The notes: generated from the sequence alone by a model not told the origin. DNA of 64,000 bases from Nostoc piscinale CENA21 (GCF_001298445.1 NZ_CP012036.1:1491263-1555262), one strand, 5' to 3'; shown: positions 43,382-54,421, counted from the stretch's first letter. Numbers and translations are program-made.

Positions 43382-44791
43382 ATGTTTATAGTTTCCCATC
43401 CTTATGTACGTGCATTTAGCACTTTATGTTTTGTGAGTTTTCAGGCAGGTGTTTGGCTGACAAATTCTGTTCAACCTGTTGTAGCTCAATCTTTACCATC
43501 TCCCGAAACCTCACCAGGGCAATTCCCGGTGTTACCACCTGGAAATCCCACCCAGGAAGAATCTCCGCTACAACCTCCTGCACCACCTCCAAATGCTGAT
43601 GGTATATTCCCCAATGAAAGCGGCGCGGCTTCTTCTCAACTCAACCGTTACCTTTTAGGGCCGGGAGATGCAATTAGTGTGACGTTTCAACGTCCTCCTG
43701 GTGCTTATCGCTTGGGGCCAGGAGATTCTATTAGTGTGCTAGTTCAACGCTTCCCAGATTTAAGTTTTCAAGCTTCAATTAATCCAGAAGGTAATATTGC
43801 CGCACCCTTGCTCGGCACAGTACCACTACAAAATTTAACTTTACAAGAAGCCCAAGACAAAATTCGTTTGTTATTTAATCGTTATGTGATTAATCCTGTA
43901 GTTGTGTTGTCTTTGACAGGTCTGCGCCCGGATTTGAGTTTTCAAGCCCAAATTAGTCCCGAAGGCAATATTGTTGTGCCACAGGTGGGAATTTTATCTA
44001 TACAAGGTTTGAGTTTGGCCGAAGCTCAAGAAAAAATTCGCTTAAGTTTAAGTCGGGTCATGGTTGATCCGATAATTTCTGTAGCTCTATTGTCTACAAG
44101 ACCTGTACAAATTACGATTAGCGGTGAGGTTTTTCGCCCAGGAATTTATTCTGTCAATTCTGCAACCCCCAGAGTTGCTGATGCTTTACTGATAGCTGGT
44201 GGTTCTACAATAAACGCCGATCTGCGACAAATCCAAGTACGGCGGACATTAATGGATGGTTCTGTAATTTCGCAAAATATTGATTTGTATGCTGCATTGC
44301 AAAATGGTGCTTCTGTGCCGAATTTGCGTTTGCAAGATGGTGATGCAGTAATTATCTCCCGTCGGGAAGTGGGTAATGATGATGGTTATGACCGCAATTT
44401 AATTGCTCGTTCATCTTTAGCTGTGCCACAAATTCGCGTCCGGTTGTTAAATTATGCTGCTGGGGGACTGGTGACACAAACCTTACCAAACGGTAGTACT
44501 TTTGTAGATGCTTTGGGAGGGATTAATTTAGATACGGCGAACCTCCGAGATATTGCTTTAATTCGATTCGACCCAGAACGGGGCCGCGCAATTACGCAAA
44601 GACTTGATGCCAAAAAAGCACTTTCTGGTGATATATCTCAAAATGTTCCTTTACAAGATAATGATGTTATTGTTGTTGGTCGCAACTTAATTTCGAGAAT
44701 CACCAATATCTTTAGTACAATTACCCGACCGTTCTTTGATGTTCAAAGTTTTATCCGCTTCTTCCAATTTTTTGGCGGTGGCTCAAATTAA
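43382..44791 (+). CDS. Polysaccharide export protein, Wza-like, with duplicated export domain
   Basis: An exported protein of about 469 residues with a signal peptide (about 1-36), a Pro-rich linker and then polysaccharide-export and SLBB domains. Internal duplication is clear: LGPGDAISVTFQRPPGAY is followed by LGPGDSISVLVQRFPDLSF, and PDLSFQASINPEGNIAAPLLG by PDLSFQAQISPEGNIVVPQVG. SLBB-type segments (PVQITISGEVFRPGIYSV; PQIRVRLLNYAAGG) follow. The role would be an outer-membrane or periplasmic channel for capsule or EPS export. A TTG at 43370 is an alternative start. It precedes the chain-length ATPase by 66 bases. Confidence 0.85.
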   Translation: MFIVSHPYVRAFSTLCFVSFQAGVWLTNSVQPVVAQSLPSPETSPGQFPVLPPGNPTQEESPLQPPAPPPNADGIFPNESGAASSQLNRYLLGPGDAISVTFQRPPGAYRLGPGDSISVLVQRFPDLSFQASINPEGNIAAPLLGTVPLQNLTLQEAQDKIRLLFNRYVINPVVVLSLTGLRPDLSFQAQISPEGNIVVPQVGILSIQGLSLAEAQEKIRLSLSRVMVDPIISVALLSTRPVQITISGEVFRPGIYSVNSATPRVADALLIAGGSTINADLRQIQVRRTLMDGSVISQNIDLYAALQNGASVPNLRLQDGDAVIISRREVGNDDGYDRNLIARSSLAVPQIRVRLLNYAAGGLVTQTLPNGSTFVDALGGINLDTANLRDIALIRFDPERGRAITQRLDAKKALSGDISQNVPLQDNDVIVVGRNLISRITNIFSTITRPFFDVQSFIRFFQFFGGGSN

Positions 44792-44857
44792 AACATCTCT
44801 GGCTTTTTAAATGATTCTTGACCACCATTCTCTCGCTGAATTCTATATGTCTTTGCT

Positions 44858-47038
44858 ATGACCCCACCAATTGTTAAACGCTATCTAATTGCATTCGAGA
44901 AGTACAAGTGGATTGGACTAGCTGGTTTTGGGCTAGTGGTTGTCGGGTCAACAGTGGTGGCTGTACAACCAGATCCACCAATAAATTACATAGCAAATGC
45001 AGCACTGACTTATAATCGTCCCCCGGTTTCATTTTCACTGACGGGGAATGAAATCCAGCAGCAAGGACAAGACTTAAGCGAGGCGGCTTTACTATCAGAT
45101 CAAATTATTGAGGCAGTCGCAACAAAGGTTAATGTCAAGCCCAAAACTATTGGCACAAATGTGGCTTTGAAGTTACCCGAAAAAACTGCCAAAGCGGGAG
45201 AAGTTGTATCGACAGTTATTGATCTGAAGTATAAAGATACTGATCCAAAACGCGCTCAAGAGGTGCTTCAAGAATTGATGCAAGCAATGATCAAGTTGAG
45301 CGCGGAGATTAATACAGGGCGATTAAGAGCAATTATTCAAAAAATTGAAGAACGTCTACCCCAGGCGAAAGCAGAATTACAAACGGCGGAAAAAAGATTA
45401 GAACAATACGATCGCCGGGAACGTCCGGCAATATTATCAGCAGAAAATGGTAGTTTATTGGCGGCAATTACTAACAGCCAAAATCAACAGAGGCAAATTC
45501 AATTAAATATTGCTGGGATTGATGCTCAAATTCTCAGTATACGCACCAAATTGGGTTTAGATGTCAATCAAGCTTATGTTTCTTCGGCTTTAAGTGCTGA
45601 CCCAATTCTGGGAAATTTGCGAACACAGCTATATCAAACAGAATCGCAAATTGCTTTGCTGCGGAAAGATTTACGTCCTGAACATCCAACGATGATTCAG
45701 TTGTATCGCCAAAAAGAAGCCACTGAACAATTAATTCAACAGCGAGCTAATGAAGTGATCGGTGGCGGTGGTGCAGCCGCACCTTTAGCGGGAAATATTT
45801 CGGGGATTCGCGCTCAAAGTAATTTAGACCCAGCCAGACAAGGGTTAGCGAATCAAATGGTGACTTTGCAAACCCAACGCGACACACTTCAACAACAGTT
45901 GGCACAGCAAATCCGCGAAGAAGTCCGGCTCAGGCAGGAGTATTCTTTAATACCCAACAAACAATTAGAGCGATCGCGCTTGGAACAGGAAGTCGCCCTG
46001 AAAAAAGCGGTTTATGACCAAATGCAAGCCAAACTTACTGATTCTAAAACCGCAGAAGCGGAAACTGTTAGTAGCTTAACAGTTGCCCGCTCACCATTGA
46101 TTATTCCTGAACCCACGAAAGCCAAGAGTGTACCAACTACTTTAGGGATTGGTGGTTTTTTGGGCTTGTTGGTTGGTGGTGGCGTGATCTTTTTACTGGG
46201 TGCTTTAGAAGGAACATTCAAGACCAAAGAAGATATCCGCGACAGTCTCAAAGAACGAGAAGTGGTGTTACTGGGCGAAATACCTTTAATGTCAGTGGAA
46301 GATTTACCTCCAGATACAGTACCCGTAGTATTTTCACCTGATTCGCCATATTTAGAGTTTTATGAAAAATTCCGCAGCAATTTACGTCGCTTGGCTGGTA
46401 AAGATGTAAAAATACTTCTAATTGCTAGTACTGGCGCTCAAGAAGGCAAAACAGTTAGTGCTTACAATTTGGGTGTGGCTTGCGCTCGTGCGGGGAAACG
46501 TACTTTGATTATTGAAACCGATTTGCGATCGCCTTCGCGGGCTGCATCCTTAAAAGTTAATCTCGACCCCGACGCGACTATTGAACCTTTGCGTTATTAT
46601 GCCAGCTTGAGTGATTGCATTCGCTTAGTACCAGATATAGAAAATTTATACATTATTCCTAGTCCTGGCCCTGTACGTCAATCACCAGCTATCATTGAAT
46701 CTAGCGAAATGCGACGGCTGATGGAAGATGCTCGTGAGCGTTACGATTTAGTAATTCTAGATACTAGCCCTTTAAGTTATTCCAACGATCCTTTGTTGAT
46801 TCAACCCTACAGTGATGGTATTGTCATGGTCGCCCGACCGAACTATACACAAGAAAGTTTGTTGGGTGAGGCGCTTGATCAATTACAAGAAGCTGAACTG
46901 GGGTTATTGGGTGTAATTATCAACGGTGCTGATATTGAAGTTGCTTTACCAGACAGTAAAGAACCATCACCAACCTCTTCACCAGAATCAGAATCAGCAA
47001 TTGTGGAAGAAGTTGACCAAATTTCCGTAGGGAAGTAA
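44858..47038 (+). CDS. Wzc/GumC-like polysaccharide chain-length protein with P-loop ATPase
   Basis: A 726-residue inner-membrane protein. Residues 1-450 form a Wzz domain with membrane helices near 20-38 and 425-447 and a long periplasmic coiled coil (IRAIIQKIEERLPQAKAELQ-like, QREATEQLIQQ). Residues about 500-700 form a BY-kinase-type ATPase: Walker A ASTGAQEGKTVSAYNLG, Walker A' IIETDLRSPS and Walker B YDLVILDTSPL. There is no Tyr-rich tail at the C terminus, so autophosphorylation as in Wzc is doubtful. It should control chain length and export together with the Wza-like protein just upstream. Confidence 0.88.
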   Translation: MTPPIVKRYLIAFEKYKWIGLAGFGLVVVGSTVVAVQPDPPINYIANAALTYNRPPVSFSLTGNEIQQQGQDLSEAALLSDQIIEAVATKVNVKPKTIGTNVALKLPEKTAKAGEVVSTVIDLKYKDTDPKRAQEVLQELMQAMIKLSAEINTGRLRAIIQKIEERLPQAKAELQTAEKRLEQYDRRERPAILSAENGSLLAAITNSQNQQRQIQLNIAGIDAQILSIRTKLGLDVNQAYVSSALSADPILGNLRTQLYQTESQIALLRKDLRPEHPTMIQLYRQKEATEQLIQQRANEVIGGGGAAAPLAGNISGIRAQSNLDPARQGLANQMVTLQTQRDTLQQQLAQQIREEVRLRQEYSLIPNKQLERSRLEQEVALKKAVYDQMQAKLTDSKTAEAETVSSLTVARSPLIIPEPTKAKSVPTTLGIGGFLGLLVGGGVIFLLGALEGTFKTKEDIRDSLKEREVVLLGEIPLMSVEDLPPDTVPVVFSPDSPYLEFYEKFRSNLRRLAGKDVKILLIASTGAQEGKTVSAYNLGVACARAGKRTLIIETDLRSPSRAASLKVNLDPDATIEPLRYYASLSDCIRLVPDIENLYIIPSPGPVRQSPAIIESSEMRRLMEDARERYDLVILDTSPLSYSNDPLLIQPYSDGIVMVARPNYTQESLLGEALDQLQEAELGLLGVIINGADIEVALPDSKEPSPTSSPESESAIVEEVDQISVGK

Positions 47039-47098
47039 GGGTGTATGGCGCGGGGTGCAGGGGAAAAATTTTTACCACTCAGCACTTTGCTAAAAATC

Positions 47099-47126
47099 AA
47101 GGGAAGCATAATCATCATGCTTCCCT
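47099..47126 (-). terminator. Stem-loop between convergent genes
   Basis: AAGGGAAGCAT (47099-47109) and ATGCTTCCCT (47117-47126) form a ten-bp stem with a seven-base loop. On the minus strand it is followed by TTGATTTTTAG, so it best fits the end of the minus-strand gene at 47169-47408, and may also end the GumC transcript. Confidence 0.65.
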
Positions 47127-47168
47127 GAAAATATTGCTTGTAAATAAACAAGCTGAATTAAATTGATT

Positions 47169-47408
47169 TTAGTAAGCTAAAGTTTCTAAAGTCTCTCTTA
47201 AATACTTTTGTACTTGCTGTTCCAGGAGCAAACCTTGCAATTGGGTATTACGTTCTAGTTGCCAACGTTGGAAACCGGAACTGGCAGCGATCGCACATTT
47301 AAGGCTATACCAAATTTCGGTATCTGCGGGATATTGGAGATTACTAGCAGCAGAAGTTGGAGTCATAGTCCCTGATTCCTCAACTTTTAAAGTTATGGCA
47401 GTTTTCAT
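47169..47408 (-). CDS. Small hypothetical protein, unknown function
   Basis: A protein of about 79 residues (MKTAITLKVEESGTMTPTSA start) with no known motif. The central part (NLQYPADTEIWYSLKCAIAASSGFQRWQLERN) and the Leu/Gln-rich end look like true protein. It has its own terminator-like hairpin downstream, which supports a real gene. It lies 70 bases from the next minus-strand gene. Start at ATG 47406-47408; the frame opens five codons earlier. Confidence 0.55.
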   Translation of the reverse strand: MKTAITLKVEESGTMTPTSAASNLQYPADTEIWYSLKCAIAASSGFQRWQLERNTQLQGLLLEQQVQKYLRETLETLAY

Positions 47409-47478
47409 TGTGAGCAAATACAACCCTGTCTGATTCAGACAGTGTATACTCTGCGAAGAATTGTTTAGGTTCTGATTT

Positions 47479-48108
47479 TTAGGGCTGCTGCGAGTTTCTA
47501 TTGCTCCCGATGAAGGATTGAAACAACCTGGGTAAAATTTGATTAACTTGCACCCCTAAAATAGTGAAATCATGCTTGATATTTTCTAAAGATAACGGTT
47601 CGAGGGCAGCAAATTCTGTGTCATTAGTCACTAAAATCCGTGCCACACTCACGGGAACTTGTAAAAATAAATTACTTGCTAAAAAAGTTAAAGCAGCTAA
47701 CAGCAAGCCTAAGCCATGCCATTGCGGCAAAAAGCTAACTAAATGTTGCATTTGGGGTACAACTTTGTAAAGCTGCCACAAGATGACAGTTAATATTATT
47801 GCGGCCACCAGAGACAACACCCGATTTAATTTAGTATTAATTAAACAAAGTATCTTGCGCTGTTGCTCGGTTAAATTTTCGGGTTTGAGAGCGATCCCTA
47901 AAAGAGAATATATATAAAACGGGCGGCGTAGCTGCATCCACAATAGTGGAGTAACGCCGACAGTGGCGACTAATAATAGTTCTCCCCACACCGGGAAGAG
48001 TGGCTCACCGATCGCCAATGACAATAAGCACAAAACCAAAAAAAATGGCAATGTCGCTAATCCAGCAATGTGAATCCACAATATAGGGTCAGAGCGAAAC
48101 GAAGACAT
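47479..48108 (-). CDS. Integral membrane protein, unknown function
   Basis: A 209-residue protein with four or five membrane segments (IAGLATLPFFLVLCLLSLAI; LLVATVGVTPLLW; LSLVAAIILTVILW; LGLLLAALTFLASNLFL). The N terminus MSSFRSDPILWIHIAGLATLP and an WMQLRRPFYIYSLLGIAL block are conserved-looking cyanobacterial low-complexity-free sequence, of the type annotated as low-complexity tail membrane protein, but I cannot name a function. It lies downstream of infB on the same strand, after a small repeat (48128-48180). Confidence 0.65.
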   Translation of the reverse strand: MSSFRSDPILWIHIAGLATLPFFLVLCLLSLAIGEPLFPVWGELLLVATVGVTPLLWMQLRRPFYIYSLLGIALKPENLTEQQRKILCLINTKLNRVLSLVAAIILTVILWQLYKVVPQMQHLVSFLPQWHGLGLLLAALTFLASNLFLQVPVSVARILVTNDTEFAALEPLSLENIKHDFTILGVQVNQILPRLFQSFIGSNRNSQQP

Positions 48109-48279
48109 AGTTAAAGTGCTGAGTGCTGAGGAGACAGTGTGTTGGGCGGCTTTGCCGACTCCCTCACTGACGTTGCTGAGTGCTGAGTTTTATATTTTAA
48201 GTTTTGAGTGTGGAACTAACTTAATTTTCAGTTCAACACACTTAAACTTTCACTTCAACTCAGCACTGAGTGTTAACCA

Positions 48280-51200
48280 CTATCTTGTCAAAGTCAGGGT
48301 ACGGCGTTTTGTCACCATCTGGTAGGCTTCAATAATGTCGCCTTCTACCCAGTCATGGAATTTATCGACGTTAATACCGCATTCATAACCGGCATTGACT
48401 TCCCGAACGTCGTCTTTGATCCGTTTGAGAGAATCAAGGACTCCTTCGTAGACGACTTTTCCGCCACGACGTACGCGCAGTTTGCAGTTACGTAATAGCT
48501 TGCCAGACTGCACATAACAGCCAGCAACGGCTCCTTTACCTACTGGGAAGACAGCACGGACTTCACACTGACCAAGGGCTTCTTCGACCAACTCTGGTTC
48601 CAACAGACCTTCCAAGGCTCCTTGGATATCTTCGAGGAGTTTATAGATAATGTTATACTCCCGGACATCCACACCAGCTTCATCAGCAGCTTGTCTTGCG
48701 CCACTGGCGTAGGTGGTGTTAAAGCCAATGATGACTGCGTTACTTGCAGCAGCTAAGTCAATGTCTGTTTGGGTGATTTCCCCAGCTGATGCTAACAGCA
48801 TCCGAATCTGCACTTCGTTTTGCGGGATTTGCTTCAGCGAACCAATAATCGCTTCTACAGAACCTTGCACGTCGCCTTTGAGGATTAAGTTGAGTTCCTT
48901 CAACTCGCCTTCTTGTGCTTGTGCCGATAGGGTTGTGAGGGTGACACGTCCTTGCAACAGTCGTGATAGACGTTGTTTGTCGGCGCGATCGCCTGCAATA
49001 CTCCGGGCTTCTTTTTCGTTATCGAAGACCTCGAAATCATCCCCGGCTGCGGGAACATCGCTTAAACCCAACACCTCAACAGCAAAGGAAGGTGTGGCTG
49101 CTTCGACTCTCCGCCCACGGTCATCAACCATTGCTCTGACTTTACCAAAGGCTGAACCTGCCACGAGCATATCTCCGACGTGGAGACTACCGTTTTGAAT
49201 CAACAAGGTAGCAACAGCACCCTTGGCTTTATCTAGATGGGCTTCAATGACAGTACCTTTAGCTAGGCGATCGGGGTTGGCTGATAGTTCTTCAACTTCT
49301 GCCACCAACAGAATCATCTCCAAGAGTGTGTCGAGGTTTTCACCTTTAATCGCACTCACTGGCACCATGATGGTTTCACCGCCCCATTCTTCTGGGGTTA
49401 AGCCATATTGTGTCAATTCTTGTTTCACCCGATCTGGTTGTGCACCTTCTTTATCAATTTTGTTGATAGCGACCACAATTGGCACTTCGGCGGCTTGGGC
49501 GTGGCTGATGGCTTCGATGGTTTGGGGACGCACACCATCATCGGCTGCTACTACCAAAATGGCGATATCTGTCACCCTCGCGCCTCTAGCCCGCATCGCG
49601 GTGAAGGCTTCGTGACCCGGAGTATCCAAGAAGACAATCTGATGCAGCTTACTGTCATGTTCGATGTCCACATGGTATGCACCGATGTGTTGGGTAATAC
49701 CGCCAGCTTCTCCAGCTGCGACTTTGGTTTTGCGAATCGAGTCGAGTAGAGTGGTTTTACCGTGGTCTACGTGACCCATAATGGTGACGACAGGCGGACG
49801 ACGAATCAGATGTTCTAAATCTGCCACGTCAATCATTTCTGTGACTTTCCGCGCTTCTGCTTCTGGTTCGGCGGTTTCGACTTCTACTTCTAACTCTTTA
49901 CCTACTAAGGTGATGGTGGGAATATCCAAATTTTGGGTGATACTCACCGCCATACCTTTCAGGAACAGGATTTTCACAATCTCTGTATCTGCAACTACCA
50001 ATTCGTTGGCGAGTTCCTGCACAGTCATCGGGCCTGTCACCACGACTTTGGCTGGGCGATCGCGTTTTGGCTCTGCTTCTTGACGACGGTTCTGTTCACC
50101 GCGATTTGAGCTAGTTCTCTTACCTCTAACAGTTGGTGTAGCTACAGATGTGGCTGTTGTTTGGGCTGGCCGCGCGGCTTTTGGTTTTGGCGGACGAGCG
50201 ATAGAAAGAGTTGCCTGGATGGTAGCCGGAATGTCTAGACCTTCTTCGTCTAGCAAATCATCATCTTCAAAGTCATCATCCAGAATCGGTTTGACCCGCT
50301 TGCCTTTGGGGCCACCTTTGCCGGATTTCTCTTTAACTTCGTCAATGATTTCTTCTTCTTGCCATTTTTTGCCACCTTTAGCTAAACGAGGTGGTGTGGG
50401 ACGTTTTAAGTCTAAGAGTTCTGGAACGACGGGATCATCATCAACTGCGACTTTGCCTGTGGCTGCACCTGTCGGTCGGCTAGGCGGAGTCGCCAAAGAT
50501 ACAGTCGCCGCAGTTTCTGATTGACGCACTGGCCTTTGGGGACGTGGTACATCTCCTGAGCCTGGAGCCGAGGGTCGATTTGTTCGCCCTTCGGCTTTGA
50601 CAGGCCCTGAGCCTGGGCGACTTTGCTTGGGTGCTGGGGATGAGTCTGAGTGAGACTGGGATGGTTTGCCAGCTTTAGTTGGTTTATTGTTGCTAGTTTG
50701 GTCGCGATCGCGCTTCAGTATCGGTTTTTCTGCCGTACTTGACCCACCAACTGCGGGTTTTTCCGCTTCTGGTCTGGCAGGTGGCGCTGATAATTGCGGT
50801 TTTTGCGGTTTTTCTGGCCTGGACTTATGCGAAGGCGCTCTTTCTGGTTTTTCTGCTGCTGTGTTTTCTGCTAAGGGCGTATTTGCTTTTTGGGGTGCAT
50901 CTGTAACAGCAGGTACCTGTGAGTTCTCAGATTGATTCCGGGGTACTGGTCTGGTTGGTGCCGTCGGCTTCATGGATGAGACTGGTGTAGCGAAGGGCCG
51001 TGGAGGTGCTGGAGAATTGACTTCAGAAGAAGCTGATTGATTCTGATTAGCAACTGATGCCTCTGGGGCATTGGTGTTAGGATTTCTCAATATTTTGGGT
51101 TTACGAATTTCCAAAATTTGTTGTTTGTGTGGTGGTGGTGCAGGTCGGCTATGAGAGCCAGGTTGATGTGAATTTGGTTTTGGGGGGTGTGTTCCTATTT

Positions 51201-51394
51201 CTCTTTTAGGTGTTCCATTCGTTACTGCCAATTTTTTCGGCAGCCGTCCGGATTCGTTCTGCCTCTGATTCTGAAATTGTGCTGCTATGGCTTTTGACCG
51301 CAATATTGAGCTGGTCGCAAATTGCTAATAGCTCTTTGTTATCCAAATTCAATTCCTTTGATAATTCATAAATTCTAACTTTGCCGTTGTTCAT
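48280..51394 (-). pseudogene. infB: Translation initiation factor IF-2, complete but for a +1 frameshift in this sequence
   Basis: The true start is the ATG at 51392-51394: MNNGKVRIYELSKELNLDNK is the IF-2 N-terminal helical domain. That frame stops at 51206. The main frame (48280-51303) carries a long Pro/Ala/Lys-rich linker, the G domain (GHVDHGKTTLLD, DTPGHEAF, NKID) and domains II-IV to the C terminus. The two frames join as AAEKLAVTNGTPKREIG if one base is removed from the T6 run at 51232-51237. The whole would be about 1,037 residues, normal for cyanobacteria. IF-2 is essential, so true inactivation is unlikely; see the finding on homopolymers. Last gene of the rimP-nusA-ylxR-infB operon. 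Confidence 0.9.
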
Positions 51395-51870
51395 CCACTC
51401 TTCCCCTTTAATTTACAGTTTTTTGGCGGATGGTTGCCTGGGAGTGCGACATCTCCATCCTTAGATCACTGTTTTTCGGTTGCCCTTGGTAATTTTGCCG
51501 GTGCCTCCAATCAGGAAAGAGAGATGTTTCAGGTTAATGTTGGCATCTGTGCCAAATTTGGCTGTTGACTGGCTCCCATAAAAATTTTGTTAATAAAAAA
51601 AAATTTATTGGAAGTGGTGATGCCGAATTGCGCCTGATCGCTACCAGGTTGCCATTCTGTAGTTTTTTGTTTTGCTGATTCTGAGTCTTCCACAACACAA
51701 TCGAGTAAAACTTTCTGGGAGCATTGCTGGGTTCTTTTTTCAAGAGCCGCTCGCAAACTACACCCTTTTACTATTTTGGCATTAACCCCAACAATTGCAG
51801 AGGGTGTGTTGGGAGCGCGAGCAGTTCGGCTTTAGACACAATCCTCTGGGGATTACCGCCACCAAGTTTT
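51395..51870. other. Gap between ylxR and infB
   Basis: No convincing gene in these 476 bases. Two short minus-strand frames (about 70-75 residues, 51529-51756) overlap each other and have no recognisable content. A run of nine A lies around 51595-51603. The region may hold a promoter for infB. Confidence 0.4.
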
Positions 51871-52147
51871 TCAACCTGATATTTGATTTTGGTGATGACT
51901 TGGGGCTAGACGTTGCCACAATGTTTGGTACAGTGTTTCTGGCACTGACACTTGTAGCGATCGCCCTAATCTATTCTTTTTTTTGTGCCGTTTGCAAACA
52001 AGTTGCTTGCGGACAAAGATAGGCAGAACGCCCCATGCCCTCATATAATTGTACCTTTCCCGATGGAAAGACGCGGACAATCCGCCAAAAGTCTTGCTTC
52101 AAGCCGACTTTGCGGCAACTAATACAACGCCGATAATTCGGTTTCAT
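51871..52147 (-). pseudogene. ylxR: YlxR-family RNA-binding protein, frameshifted in this sequence
   Basis: From the ATG at 52145-52147 the minus strand reads MKPNYRRCISCRKVGLKQ, with the C-x-x-C and the later GRSAYLCPQATC typical of YlxR (DUF448). The frame then stops at QTAQKKE. Removing one base from the T8 run at 51977-51984 continues it as QTAQKKNRLGRSLQVSVPE and on to a stop at 51871, the expected family C terminus. Length would be about 91 residues. YlxR always sits between nusA and infB in this operon and binds RNase P or nucleoid components in other bacteria. Confidence 0.85.
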
Positions 52148-52468
52148 CAGTTTTTTATAGGCATAAAATCAAACAATTTGGGATTTTGGATTTACCTCCC
52201 TAATAAATAATCATGGCTGAACCGGAATTTTAAATTTTTTATTAATTCCATCAGCAAATTATGACTCAGTAGTTTTATAGCAAAGTTCAGCTATTACAGC
52301 TAATCTTTTACTAATGCCTCATGTTTTCTCAAGTAATTATTAAAACTCTTACTGAGCTAAATATTAGCAGAACTATAGCCATCGTATTTGCTTTCTCCAG
52401 TGCTGGTTGAGGCGGAGATTTGTGGCTAATTCCTATGTAGACTGCTATTTCTCCAGAAAATTAAGAAA
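52148..52468. other. Gap between nusA and ylxR
   Basis: A/T-rich stretch of 321 bases without gene. TTTAAATTTTTTATTAATTCC around 52229 is notably A/T-rich. Nothing else stands out. Confidence 0.35.
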
Positions 52469-53782
52469 TTATTCTGTTTCATCTAGCTCAAAAGATTCAT
52501 CTTCTAATTCTTCTTGATCTTCTGCCTCTAATTCTTCTAATTCGATGTCATCTTCTTCTAATTCGATGTCATCTTCCTCTAGTTCCATTTGTTCTTGTTC
52601 TAGTTGAGCTTGGGCGCGGGCGGCTGCAAATTTCGCATCTTCACCTACATGGTCGTACTTGGCTTTATCTTTAATATCAATTTTCCACCCAGTTAAACGA
52701 GCTGCGAGGCGGACGTTTTGACCTTCTTTCCCAATTGCCAAGCTCAGTTGGTCTTCGGCTACTAAGACGTGAGTTTGCCGCGTTTCCGGGTCCATCAAGC
52801 GGACTTCATCAACTCTGGCTGGACTTAAGGCGTTGGCAATGTATGTGGCTGGGTCGGGCGACCAACGAATTACATCAATTTTTTTCGCCGCGTAATTCAT
52901 TCACTACTACTTGAATGCGTGATCCCCGTGCGCCAATGCAAGCACCTACTGGGTCAACATCTCGATCTAAGGTGTCTACTGCGATTTTAGTCCGGGGGCC
53001 GACATAACGCGATGGTGGATTTGCTTCCCGTGCTACAGCAACTATCCGCACTACTTCATCTTCGATTTCTGGAACTTCGTTGGCAAACAAATAAACCACC
53101 AACCAGCATCAGCGCGGGATACTAAAAGTTGTGGCCCCCGTTGTTGCCCTTGGGAAACTTTCTTGAGGTAGACCTTGAAGGTGGCATTGGCGCGATAATT
53201 ATCGTTTGGTAGCTGTTCTCGCTTGGGTAATTCGGCTTCTACTTCTGGCTGACCAAAAGTGCTGCTAACTGCTAAAATTACAGACTGTCTTTCAAAACGC
53301 AGAACTCTGGCTTGCAATACAGTTCCTTCTAAATCTTGGAACTCTTCTTGCACCATTTGGCGTTGTTGATCCCGTAATTTTTGCGCCAGGACTTGTTTAG
53401 TTTGCATGGCGGCCATCCGACCAAATTCGCCTTGATCGGGGGTGACATCCAAAACTACAGAATCACCTAATTGAGCTTCGGGCGCGACTTGCTGCACTTC
53501 GTCTAAAGAAATTTGATGGTCGGTATTGTTAACTTCTTCAACGATGGTTTTTGTGGAGAGGACGCGAAATCCTTCTTCATCAATATCGAGTTCCACTTCA
53601 AAATTGTCAAAGTAATCTTCATCAAATTGCCTGCGTTCTAAATTTTGAGCGCGGCGATAACGTTCATAACCTTTGAGCAGTGCTTCTCTAATGGCTGATT
53701 GCACTGCTAACCGTGGTAAATTTCGCTCCCGACTAATACTTTCAATTAATTCTTTTAATCCTGGTAGACTAACCATTGACAT
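52469..53782 (-). pseudogene. nusA: Transcription termination/antitermination factor NusA, with two frameshifts in this sequence
   Basis: Three frames make up one NusA. 53051-53782 holds the N-terminal domain (SLPGLKELIESISRERNLPR, ALLKGYERYRRAQ) and S1 domain. 52875-53102 holds KH1 (VYLFANEVPEIEDEVVRIVA, DPVGACIGARGSRIQ). 52469-52900 holds KH2 (YIANALSPARVDEVRLMD, AIGKEGQNVRLAARLTGW) and an acidic Glu-rich tail. They join as RADAGLVVYLFANE when one T is added at about 53101-53102, and as LRGEKIDVIRWSPD when one base is removed from the T7 run at 52879-52885. The start at 53782 has AGGAG seven bases upstream. Total about 437 residues. As an essential gene it is very unlikely to be truly dead. 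Confidence 0.9.
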
Positions 53783-53959
53783 AAGCAATCTCCTTTAAAA
53801 GTGAGGAAATATGGGAGCCAGCGCCGTGTGGAGGTTTCCTCAGTTGAGGCGCCTGGCGTAGCAGGGAGTAGGAAAAAGCATTAAGGAACAGGGATTAGAG
53901 AAAAGATTGACTCTAGTCCCTAGTCCCTAGCCTCTAATCTCTAGACCTTGATCCCTCGT

Positions 53960-54421
53960 TTATCGGCGTTCGTCTAGTTGCACCCTAGTAATGAGAGAAC
54001 GAGGAATCTCCACTACCCGACCTTTTTGATTTAAATAAATGTTGGTTTCATCTCGGCGAATCAACTGACCATTCCACTCTGTTTGTCCTTCATGGGGTGG
54101 CGAAGTGGAAACAATCACAGGAAATCCTTTAAAGGAGATAAATTCCCGGTCAGTTACCAATTGGCGCGAAATACCTGGACTAGACACCTCCAAGACATAG
54201 GCATCTGGAATGATTTCCTCTGCATCTAAGCAGGCTTCTAAAGCGCGGCTCATCCTTTCACAATCATCTAAACCAGTATCTTGCTGGGGATTACGGATGT
54301 CTACCCGCAATACTGGTGGACGTTGGTTAGTGTGAAAAACTGCGCCAACGACTTCTAATCCCAGTTGTTCTGCTACTGGTGTCGCCAAGTCGATAATTTG
54401 TGGGACTAACGGATGAGTCAT
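53960..54421 (-). CDS. rimP: Ribosome maturation factor RimP
   Basis: A protein of about 153 residues needed for 30S subunit maturation. It has HPLVPQIIDLATPVAEQLGLEVVGAVF at the N terminus, then RVDIRNPQQDTGLDDCERMSRAL and YVLEVSSPGISRQL, which are the RimP signatures, and an SH3-like C-terminal domain. I chose the ATG at 54419-54421; the frame runs upstream to 54550 without family similarity. First gene of the operon with nusA, ylxR and infB; the 177-base gap to nusA contains repeat fragments. Confidence 0.93.
   Translation of the reverse strand: MTHPLVPQIIDLATPVAEQLGLEVVGAVFHTNQRPPVLRVDIRNPQQDTGLDDCERMSRALEACLDAEEIIPDAYVLEVSSPGISRQLVTDREFISFKGFPVIVSTSPPHEGQTEWNGQLIRRDETNIYLNQKGRVVEIPRSLITRVQLDERR

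Noticed and set aside
48713..50935. Several plus-strand frames of 89-161 residues across infB
   Set aside because: All are antisense to the IF-2 coding sequence; their Ser/Gly-rich composition reflects codon bias of the opposite strand.
51529..51756. Two overlapping minus-strand frames of 75 and 69 residues between ylxR and infB
   Set aside because: They overlap in different frames, match no family, and related operons have no gene in this place as far as I know; kept only as part of the gap description.
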